A DNA stretch of 64,000 bases, from NCBI GenBank assembly GCA_949710005.1, contig OX453273.1:9525246-9589245 (forward strand), given 5' to 3'. Source of the DNA: Ricordea florida (taxonomy: Eukaryota; Cnidaria; Anthozoa; Corallimorpharia; Ricordeidae). The position numbers and the translations under genes are program-made. The first letter of the stretch is position 1; each line of letters begins with the position of its first letter. A model generated the notes under the pieces. It worked only from the letters and a program-made list of their open reading frames with translations. It did not search any database and was not told the DNA's origin. Shown piece by piece: positions 52,475-62,091 of this stretch.

Positions 52475-55342
52475 TCGTTTAATATTCGACAGGGCCGCGG
52501 TTCGATTCAGCGAGAAGTGTGAATTATATCTGCAGTTTAACAGCTGCTGGTCTGATCAAAGCTTGATACTAAACTCACGTAGAAAGGCGTTGGTGGTTCT
52601 TGAAATTGAATATTGGGTTCCGTTAATGTTAATTGAGCGGTTCAGTGTTGTTCTCCTATTTTGAAATGTGGACAAGATCAACCGAAACAGTGTTGTCTTT
52701 TAAGCTACATCCAGTGTACTTTGTGAAGCCTAAAATAGTCGACTGTGGTAAACCGCCTTCCGTCGAAAGCGCGAAATCTCGTACAGCAGCATACATTAAG
52801 CGCACTGAAATCCCTTGTGGAACAGTTGGCGCAACTGGGCATGACGTCATAGGAAGCGCATGCGCAGGTTGAGATCAAACTTAGAACAATAGACTACCCT
52901 AATTTTTCCATATGATATCAGGTGCAGCCGGCGTGGTCTAGTGGATAGATCAGTCGACTAGGATGCGATAGGTACCGGGTTCGAAACGCGAGATGGCTCT
53001 CGATCTGGCTTGGGGGCCGGGCCATCCCACCCCCTTGGCGTTTCTGCGAAGGTGTCTAGGAATTACTCTCCATCTGGCTTGGGGGCCGTGTAATTTCACC
53101 CCTCCATCCGCACGTTTTTTATTTTATAATTTATATTTTTTTTTATATTTTATCTTCAAAAACACAGTCAAAGAAATCCATATACACTGTTCTCAGGGCT
53201 TCCTTTTTACACTTTTTTCTTTTTCTTTTTTTTTCTATTATTTTTTTCCTTTTTCTCCTTTTCTTTGTACTTTAATGTATAAGTAGAATTGGACTTTGGT
53301 ATTTTCCCCTTGCCTAATTTTTTCTTTAAAAAATTACCATTAACAGAAAGTCCACAGGGGCAACCTTTCAGTATATGGGAAATGAGAAAAAAAAGAAGTA
53401 ATTGTACCAGTTAAAGTGCTCTTATTTTCTTTTTCTACTTTTTTCTTCTTTCCTTTTTTTTTTGTTTTTACGTCTTCTCTTGTGCTTTAATGTCTAAATA
53501 AAATTGGCCTTTGGCATTTTTTATTCCTTGCCTTTTTTTTTCCCAAAAACTACCATTTAGCAAAGGTTCACAAGGGCGACGCGTCATTATATAGGACACA
53601 AAAAAGGAAAACCAGAAGAACGTTTACCAGTTACAGTGTTTTCTGAATGTGAACGCTTGAAACACATGTTTTTTTCTCTTTTCTAGGCACCTGATTTTCC
53701 TAAAAATTTCCATTTCTCCTTGAAGTTTCGGTTTCTTATATATACCTATGTGCGAAAAGCACACCTCGATAAGAGGATATTCTTTGGTTTACACTGTAGT
53801 TGGTTAAAAAGTAGAAGGAAACAGACCCTCAAAGTAGACAGCTCGCCCTGTCTGTTGCTATTGTTATCACTGATAGCTGGCCGGAACCGTAGACATGATC
53901 TAAAGGAAGTTAAACAGGTAGTCAGAAACATCTACCTAATAATTTTTGTACAACTGTGTAGTGATTTTGTGATTGATTCTCCAAAACAGCAGATTATTTC
54001 TTTGGATCTCTTGAGCATCTCTTTCAGAAGTGTAAATATGTTTTATAAAAGTTTTCGCACTCATTTAAAATTGCTGTATTTGTTGTAGCAAAGTGTTTCC
54101 TCCAATCTTTAATTGCCACTATTCACCTCGATTTCAATGTATGATATTGTTAAATATTGAAGCATCTAAACAATAGTAGCTGTACATCACTCTGCTGAGA
54201 TTCTTACAACAAATTCAGTTACCGTAAACAGATGGATCTAACTGATTTATTGAGAAAAGTCCATTTCTTTTTCACCTGTTTTCAAAAAAATATTTAATGA
54301 GTAACCATCTTTGTTTTTATTTAGCAACAATGCAAACAAGTAAGCTTAAAAGATGACTGGAACTAAGTTTATTTTCCCTTTGTTTCAACACTGATAAGCC
54401 ATGAGGCGCTTCTTAATCTTTCACGTTGTATCAAATAGATCTGAAAGAGGTCTTGGCAGTTACAGCGGGATGCTGTTGCAGTTGTACTTTTCAAAGGTCT
54501 GAGCAGCTGACACTACATGAAGGCCATAGATGGGGACGACAGTCACACAGCTGTTTCTGGTGTGCAGAGTTGACACTGTACCTTTAGCAAGAGTTGTGTG
54601 TAGTCAGTTGTAACTGCCTTAAAACAGTGCCAGAGGCCTAACAGCAAGGGGAGACAATTTGGATCTAATTATTATTCCTGGAGATAGTACTAATACTTTC
54701 AGCGACTGAATGACTGATCAAGAACGTAACAAACAGCAATTCACTTCTTTTCAAATCATCTTAAGCCTTGAATAAGTAAATGAGATTAGACTTTGTTTAC
54801 ATTTGGTTTACATTTTTCTTTGCCATTTATTTTTTAAATTACCACAAACACAAGGTTGACAAGGGCAACCCATTATTGGATACAAAATTAAAAAAAAGGG
54901 ACATTGTATCAGTTAGAGTGTTTTTTCAGTTTGACATATCTGACAGGCATGAAGGTACTTTTTTCTCGAAATAATTCCAGTGGCAGTAAGAACGTTAACC
55001 CTAAGGATTTTCAGAGATTTGTTTTAATGAAACCTGCGCAGGGATTTACTCATAAAGGCTTACAATTCAAATGAACCAGGCCTAAAATAACAAGATTATT
55101 GACTTGTTTGTGACGAACACGTTTTTATGTGCATGTGTAGCGCGAAATACCTCTGAGACCACTACATAAAGTCTTTAAAACAATAGGTGTTAGAAAAAGA
55201 CTAATTGAAAACATAATTACAAATAGCAATTCATTGAAATGCAAAGTTCAAACATGACCGAAACAAACTTCACCAGGATTTTCTAAACAATCTCTTAAAC
55301 ATACGTTTAAGTCAGTTCAGCAACTGAAAGCAAGCATATCAA
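52475..55342. repeat. Composite tandem repeat, copy B (with full SINE head)
   Basis: Begins with the segment also found at 43845-44345, then the SINE at 52926-53117, then the same order as copy A. About 230 bp near 53390-53620 are extra relative to A and consist of a duplicated internal block (ctttaatgtctaaataaaat ... cacaagggcgac). Several percent divergence from A suggests an old duplication. Confidence 0.85.
52926..53117 (+). mobile_element. tRNA-derived SINE at the head of copy B
   Basis: A-box gcgtggtctagtggatag, B-box accgggttcgaaacgc, then a duplicated body phrase ctcgatctggcttgggggcc / ctccatctggcttgggggcc, ending cctccatccgcac and a T-rich tail. Copy A keeps only the part from the B-box on (50222-50360). 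Confidence 0.75.
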
Positions 55343-55895
55343 AGTTTCAACACTGATAATCCATAAGGCGCTTCTTAATCTTTCACGTTGTATCAAATAG
55401 ATCTGAAAGAGGTCTTGGCAGTTACAGCAGGATGCTGTTGCCGTTGTAGTTTTGAAAGGTCTGAGCAGCTGACACTACATGAAGGCCGTAGATGGGGACG
55501 ACAGACACACAGCTGTTTCTGGTGTGCAGAGGTGACACAGTACCTTTAGCAAGAGATGTGTGCAGTCAGTTGTAACTGCCTTAAAATAGTGCCAGAGACC
55601 TAACATCAAGGAGAGACAATTTTCATCTAATTATTATTCCTGGAGATAGTACTAATACTTTCAGGGACTGGTTGACTGATTGATAACATAACAAACAGCA
55701 ATTCACTTCTTTTCAAATCTTTTTAAGCCTTAAATAATTATTAGATTAGAATTTGTTTACGTTTGGTTTACTTTTTTTTTGCCCAATTTTTTAAAAAAAA
55801 AATTACCACAAACACAAGGTTGACAAGGGCAACCCATTATTGGATACAAAATTAAAAAAAAACAGATTGTATCAGTTAGGGTGTTGTAATTTAAT
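55343..55895. repeat. Composite tandem repeat, partial copy C
   Basis: Starts abruptly at tttcaacactgataat, joined to the end of copy B, and repeats the 51404-51960 / 54384-54920 segment. Confidence 0.85.
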
Positions 55896-55898
55896 ATG

Positions 55899-56427
55899 TT
55901 ATTTTACCGGCCTTGAGCTCCGTTTTGCAGTCAACGAAACCTTATCATTGATATTAGCATGAGTGCATGAGAGACAGAGAGGGACACTCCCAGTTCTACC
56001 TTTGGGATATGAAAACTTTATAAAAGTTATTTTTGGATGCGGAATTCTTTTTTCGAGAGGTCCGCATGCCACATTGTGTTGCTTAGTATTGCATACCGAG
56101 TAGGGTTCTTGCTTGTCAATTCCGCCTCTTAGGTTGGTTTTACTAGACCACTTTTCTTTCTGAACATTCTTTCTAGGTGTTTGTTTACAGACCGACATTT
56201 ACTAGTTAAACTTTACACCTGTTTTCTTTGTTAAATTTAACCTGAAACTGAGGCCGCTTACTCAGAAGATTGAAATTACAAAGCGCGCAACTTTGAAAAA
56301 ATGGCGGGAGACGAAGCAATTTTACTGATGACTTCTCTTGTACATTGATTCTCTACACATTTCTCCAAAGGAGACGGCGTTTCTTTCAGAGGATGCGAGT
56401 CATGTGTAGATAAATGGCGAGGATGTA
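55899..56427. other. No clearly supported gene
   Basis: A 99-codon minus-strand frame (55899-56198) has no recognisable motif and no intron-exon support. Left as unassigned. Confidence 0.4.
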
Positions 56428-57058
56428 ATGGATTGTTGTAATCCGGACGATCCAGCAGCAAAACAACCGCAATCACCGGGTGTAGATGGTGAAGCTGATG
56501 TGCTGCGAGGAGATGCGGCTGGCATAAATTCCCGGGGGAGGTACTCGATATATCCCTGGGTGGGGAGGTGCGGCGCGCCCCCTCATACCCTGACCCTGTT
56601 TAAGACAAATATCGCTGATTTTCCTACCCTGTTTAAGACAGAATTCCAATTTTTGATACCTTGTTTAAGACACATAACCCGAAACCATACCCTGTGTAAG
56701 ACAATAATAGATATCGAAACTCTTTCTCATTTAATCCATTGGCAATCACAAAACTATTTACAGCTCGATCAACAGAGTAACGAGGAGCTCTTTACGCTAA
56801 GTATACGTAGTTTACATCAAGCACTGTTTATCGTCCAAGAAAAGATATCCTGTTTAAGACAAAAATTGATAAATCGATACCCTGATTAAGACAAAAAATG
56901 ATAAATTCGATACCCTGTTTAAGACAAAAATCCCGAAAAACACCCTGGCTGGCCGCACGTCTCCATTAAGCCCTTATAAGGGAGTACCCCCCGGGCATAA
57001 ATTGTAGAGCATTTGTACTCAAAAGCGGGTACTGCAGGTTCTGCATGCCGCCAGCGTG
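56428..57058 (+). pseudogene. Short ORF split by a MITE
   Basis: ATG at 56428 encodes MDCCNPDDPAAKQPQSPGVD and GEADVLRGDAAGIN up to the MITE at 56531. If the MITE and one target copy are skipped the frame continues CRAFVLKSGYCRFCMPPA and stops at 57056-57058. Reading through the MITE gives repeated LFKT/CLRQ phrases that are not protein-like. Function unknown; possibly a first coding exon. Confidence 0.5.
56523..57003. mobile_element. hAT-like MITE with 8-bp target duplication
   Basis: Element 56531-56995 (465 bp). Ends cccgggggaggtactc and gggagtaccccccggg; target duplication cataaatt at 56523-56530 and 56996-57003. The interior holds at least eight diverged repeats of 'taccctgtttaagaca'. 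An 8-bp duplication is the hAT hallmark. Confidence 0.85.
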
Positions 57059-57059
57059 A

Positions 57060-58500
57060 AATATGAAGGTCCTGGCCGAGGAACTGAGGGATGTAATGAG
57101 GCCGGAGGAATTGTAAATCGAAATGGAAAAGTATTGCCAGTGAATTCGTCTGCCATTTCGAAAGCAGTGTTTGCAAAGTGAACAACGAGGGTGAGCACGA
57201 GCGTCTGGAAAATATTTGCCAGTTCACGATTTGGCAGGCATCTGTCACCACAGGTAAAATGATTGGCTGCGGCATTTATCAGGACGAGTTATACCATCTC
57301 GCGAGGTAGTATAACTTTGCAGGAATTTCCGGTAATAAAGGCGAGACAATCCCTTGTTTTTTCTGGTGAAAACAGCTTGCATTATTAACTCGCTAAACTT
57401 AGGACGAGCTGTTTTCACTGTAGTTCTGGACTTTTCCGACTTTAACTAGTCAAACTTATCCTAGTGAAAACACAGTTTTAATGCAATAATGCGGACCTCT
57501 TGGAAAACGTACATGCGGTTCTATGATTAACTTAACTGAATTTCTTAAATATCTTCCGACGGCTACAGTGTTCCTCTTTGTCCCTTATGTTCCCTTGTTA
57601 TTAGTGAATAAAACTTATCTAAAGTGCAAATTAACCGAGAAGTATTGGTTATACTTGAGAACCAACAAATTGTGATTCGCATAGCCTGAACATTGTAATC
57701 ATAATACAACTTTCCGAGCCTCTCAAGAAACAAGCCGCGCCCAGAAACCTATTTCATGATTGCAATGTTTACAACATGTTTACATCTACTGAGAGGATTT
57801 TGAATTTTGCACTTTCATTAGCAGCATGAAAACAGCTTATAATCCATGCGAGTAACGGTAAAACCTTATTGCAAATGTTAAATAAAGCATGCGTAATCTC
57901 TTTTGAATGAAAAAAGAAGATATTTTCCCCTCTTGTTCAATCAAAAACTATAGACTGACTGTTTGGAAGGACGACAGTCACAAACTTACAGAAAGCGTGA
58001 AGGTTTATCTGGTTTTGTTGTTCTGATTTTTATAACGCTCTGTTTCTTTCGTTGGCAAATCTGAAAACTTTGGATTCGCCTGATATTCCCGGTAAATATC
58101 TGGTTGTCTGTTCAGTATAAAAATTATAATCCAGCTACTTATAGTACATTCTGCTGTTTTATTTCCATGACAACCATTTAAGACTTTTTGGAAATAGCTT
58201 TTTCTTACGATCAAAGTGAGTTTCAGTTTTCAGTTTATTTAAGAAATAATAATGTTTACAGAAATATGCACTGCCCGCAGTCAGCAAAGGCTAGTCGGGG
58301 CGAACAGTGTTGATACGTATATTATAAAATAAATAAAAGGTTCACAGAACAAGAGGTTCAAATTCTACACAAATTACGAATACATCGATACATTCACATG
58401 AATACAAGAACGTTTTTAAGATTTGGCAAATGAACAGAACAAGCTGAGATCTCATAATTTTGCTTGAATTAGACAAATTAATATAATCATCGTCTTTTGA
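57060..58500. other. Intergenic, little recognised
   Basis: No gene seen. 58215-58345 has a 'gtttatttaagaaataata...tgcccgc..gcaaaggctagtcggg' phrase that looks like the 3' end of a dispersed repeat. Confidence 0.4.
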
Positions 58501-58509
58501 GGCATTTAA

Positions 58510-58548
58510 TCGCACAAGTATGGCAGTTCATTTGCCATACTTGTGCGA
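58510..58548. repeat. Perfect 16-bp hairpin
   Basis: tcgcacaagtatggca, a 7-base loop, then the exact inverse tgccatacttgtgcga. Confidence 0.95.
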
Positions 58549-59194
58549 AAACGTTTGGTCGTGCAGATTAGATCGCATTTTGGTTATAGATTTTTGTGTC
58601 TTCTGCGCTTATGCAGATAGACACTAACTTATAATCTGAAAAAAGTTTGTTAACAAATCGATAAGCAATAGGTAATCGATAAGTGATTAGTGATGCCGAC
58701 AGGTTGCGAAAACTGTGAAATAAACAGCGCGATTGTTTCTCCAGCTCGAGCAGAACTTTTAATTTCGGGTTATTTTTAAATTTGGCATGTCTAATATAAA
58801 TATTGTGAAAGCGACTGTTGACAATTTGATGTTTTAAAAAGTTTATTGAATTTAAAATTCAAGTAAGTAGTCAACATGTTTCTTTGTAAATGGGACATGC
58901 TGTATTGTATTAATATTCTGTGTAACAGAAACGCGACCTCGCGGTTGCAAGAATTAGTAAGGGCTTCAAGTAACAATCGAGTGCGGAAATCGCCTAATGC
59001 AATTCCTTGTCTTCTTGCCTCTGCTCTGTTGTTCATCTGCTCTTGTACAGTAAACATCGGTACGATCACCGTTGCTAAATGTGGACAATGGTACAGATTC
59101 ATGCAAACCTATATTCCCAGATGTTTGAATAACGAGGAAATTGAAGGATAATTATCTTATTATAATAAAACGAATTTGAATTTTGTTTTTCCGT

Positions 59195-59610
59195 AGTTGA
59201 TTGTCGTTATTTCACAAATGTTTGTCCGTTGGGATTATTGATTGTTGGTTTTGGATGGATGATTGTGTAAAGGCGCAATTGATTGTGCATTCCTATGCAA
59301 AGTGTACCATTGATTGTCTTTTCTGCACCAATGATTGTCAAATGATGCAATTGATTTTCTTTTGGCGTAAATGGTTATTCAAAACACCGTATTGAAAGTA
59401 CATTCGTTACCTTTGATTGTCCAAAGGCGTTATTGTTTGTCCGTTGATGTTATTGAATGTGAATAGACATGCAAATAGCATACTTGAATGTTCTTTCGCG
59501 TTAATGAACGTCATGTTGGTGCTAATGAATTAACGTATATTCGCCTTATTGTTTCAACCATTGATGTCAATGAATGTATATTTTGCGTAAATGAACAGCA
59601 AAAGGTGTAT
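59195..59610. repeat. Degenerate minisatellite, about 20-24-bp period
   Basis: Repeats of the theme 'ttgattgt(c/g)...gcg/caa...t(g)a' such as cgcaattgattgtgca, accattgattgtctttt, aatgattgtcaaatga, cctttgattgtccaaagg, gttattgaatgtgaat. About 18 units, strongly diverged, drifting from gattgt to gaatgt from left to right. Confidence 0.7.
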
Positions 59611-60187
59611 TATTATTATATCTGCAACCCTTGTATATGAGCAAACGCGCGCTCTGATTGGTTCCCTACTCATAGTATATCAGCTCATATACCATTGGCA
59701 CGGAAAACGGCCATCATGGAGGGATGATTTCTTGAATTAGACAGGGAGAAATTCAAGTCAAGCTTAAAAATCATACACCAAAGAAATACTACCGAAGCAA
59801 ATAATTATGAGATGAAATTATTCGACGGTAAGTGACCAAATTATATTTCGAAATTGTTTATTACAAACGAAAGTGAAACTCTTACAAACAGCCGCCATTT
59901 TGAAAGATCTGTGAAGCCCGTAAACTGAGTTTTTATTTTATTTCTGCCTACTTTTTCCACTTTAAAATTCTTAAACTAATTTGCTAACTCGAAAAAAAAA
60001 TTGGCAAGTACATTAAATGTTTAAAAACGAGCCGGACTCGTGTTTGAAACTTTTTTAGACATGGCTCTACAATATGTCGGCTCGACAACAGCATGGTTCT
60101 GTTCAAAAACAATAACAAAGTCAATTCTTGTCGTACAAACTAATTCCAGTGTCTCATAAGCGAGGGTTAAGAGATATAATAAAACAA

Positions 60188-60218
60188 TTATTCCACTCAA
60201 TCTCGTCGTATATGAGCT

Positions 60219-60251
<33 letters not shown>

Positions 60252-60297
60252 ATTTAACAATTAGACCCGCAGCCCGCAAGGGCTACGGGTCAATAGC

Positions 60298-60331
<34 letters not shown>

Positions 60332-60593
60332 AGCCCTTGAGGGCGAAGGGTCTAATTGTTTTAGTATCACCCAACTAGTCGGACAGAAAAAGCAATAATA
60401 AAGTTAGCAAATGCAAGTTCAAGAAAGATTTATTTGGGAATAATACAAAAGAAAGTGCCACGAATTTCGCTACTCGAGGACTATTACTAATAGACCACTA
60501 GTAGCGTAGCCAATCAGATTGCGGCATTTGCATTAGTCCACTAGTTGGGTGATACTAATAGCTCATATACGACTCGATTTCGTGGAATAATTG
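60188..60593. mobile_element. Nested fold-back MITEs
   Basis: Outer element: arms attattccactcaatctcgt (60190) and its inverse ending at 60592. Within it lie a palindrome at about 60248-60361 (aacaattagaccc / gggtctaattgtt, with cgggtcaatagccca) and, at 60359-60560, a third element with ends tagtatcacccaactagt / actagttgggtgatacta. Confidence 0.85.
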
Positions 60594-60597
60594 CTAA

Positions 60598-60905
60598 GTA
60601 TAAGTACTCAGGTGATTATACAAAATCACGCGCTCTGATATCGATTGGTTCGCTATCTCGGATTATCAGCCGATAATCACCTCGACGAACAAAATGGCTG
60701 CCAGTCGTTCGCGCGCTTTTGATGAAATAATTTTTTTTTCGTGTTGTACAATGCTTTTTCTTTTCTTTTTTGAAATAATCACCTGTGTATTTATACTAAA
60801 AAATTATTCGCCTCAGACTCAGTGATTATCGGTGAATATTCACCTCGACTTCGTCTCAGTGAATATTCACCGATAATCACTTCGCCTTCGGCGAATAATT
60901 GTTAA
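60598..60905. repeat. MITE, TTAGTATAAAT family (copy 3)
   Basis: Closely matches 3371-3595 (aggtgattatacaaaatc, ctatctcggattatcag, aaaatggctgccagtcgttcg, gtgtatttatacta). A terminal palindrome aatattcacctcg..cgaat follows. Confidence 0.85.
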
Positions 60906-60909
60906 TTAA

Positions 60910-61930
60910 AACCGTCAAAAATTTCCTTCACCTCATATAGAAAACCGTTAGATATTCACACAAATCCTTTCAAATCGGGAGCTTGGGTCGCCTGTGGTCG
61001 TAATCAAATCTACTAAGAAGTTGTAGGCGCAACTCGTTTGCAAATTGGATACAAAACACTAAGGATTCAACTGAAAACCCCATGATATTGGTGGATTTGT
61101 GAAAGACGGAGAGAACACGATAGTCCATAAGTAATTGGGTTTGGCGTGAACAAAATATGGAGCGAAATATTCGCAGCGAAATAATTGGTTTACTTTAACT
61201 CTTGTTTTTGCTAAATCAAAACTACCTTCCAATTCAGTCGGCCTTACGTGACGGGTGACTGGACAACCAAGAAGGACGGCTGTGGTAGTTTAAGGCCAAA
61301 ATGCAGTTAATCGATTCTTTCGGTACATCAAACATAGCAGCAGCAGCTCTTTTGTTTGCTTTGAGACGTTGAGCTATATTTTACGGCAGCCTTATCTTCG
61401 CAGGTGGACAAAAGCCTTGAAAACCTTGATAGATTTGCCTACATTCGGGTAAAAATTAACAAGACTTTACGTCATGTATGACTTCCACGTCATTTCCTGT
61501 TAGATTTCTGTCCGAATATAGAAGCTGAATAGGCTGAATTCTCTTTCTAAATGCATTTTGAACCCAAAAAAGTGGTTATACACAAAATTAATTATAGAGC
61601 TTATGGAGCTCCACAACAGAATGGTCCAACAGAACGATGTCCTTTGTCCTGCACCATAGCAACAAGCTAACATACGTAACCGTTCTCGTAACCACAACAA
61701 ATACAATTCAAGTAGCTACCTGGTGGTGCACAAAATAGAACGAAGCTTTTCGTTTTAATGATACATCGATTTCTTAACTACTTTTCTATTAATATATCGA
61801 ACTACGTAGAAAAGGCAGTAATTCAAGCCTAGCAAATTGCTTTGCCACTGTCGGCGGGTGTCATGCACACACTTGAATCTTCCTTCTCATTGCGCATGGC
61901 TATTACCTCAGCTTTGAGTGGTTAGACGAT
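60910..61930. other. Upstream region of the second ABCA gene, little recognised
   Basis: No ORF with support and no clear repeat until the fold-back fragment at 61933. Confidence 0.4.
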
Positions 61931-61932
61931 TT

Positions 61933-61965
61933 GTAATGGTAATAGGACTGAGTGGAGTCCAATTC
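61933..61965. repeat. Truncated copy of the 'taatggtaataggactgag' element
   Basis: Thirty-three bases (gtaatggtaataggactgag ... gtccaattc) identical to the start of the fold-backs at 18863 and 25497, about 70 bp before the second ABCA start codon. Confidence 0.85.
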
Positions 61966-62034
61966 AAATGCTTCTGTTAAATACAGACGCAATATTGAAA
62001 TGATTTTGTGGAGTTGAAAGCGTTTCTAAGCAGG

Positions 62035-62091
62035 ATGGCTTATCGTTTTCGCCAGTTTCGTCTACTCGTATGGAAAAATTTTCTTTTACAG
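62035..62091 (+). CDS. Second ABCA gene exon 1 (start codon)
   Basis: Encodes [19 protein letters not shown], 17 of 19 residues identical to exon 1 of the minus-strand gene; ends on a codon boundary at CAG|gttggc. Start chosen because it aligns exactly with that gene's ATG. Confidence 0.93.

Noticed and set aside
52633-52872. Similar short frames here and at 44017-44244 (SVLFSYFEMxxWTRST)
   Set aside because: The similarity is explained by the shared dispersed repeat; the frames differ in length and carry no domain.
55899-56198. 99-codon minus-strand frame
   Set aside because: Cys-containing but without any domain pattern; insufficient to call a gene.
58791-59151. Overlapping frames of about 90-100 codons on both strands
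   Set aside because: No recognised motif, no splice support, and neither strand is favoured by composition.
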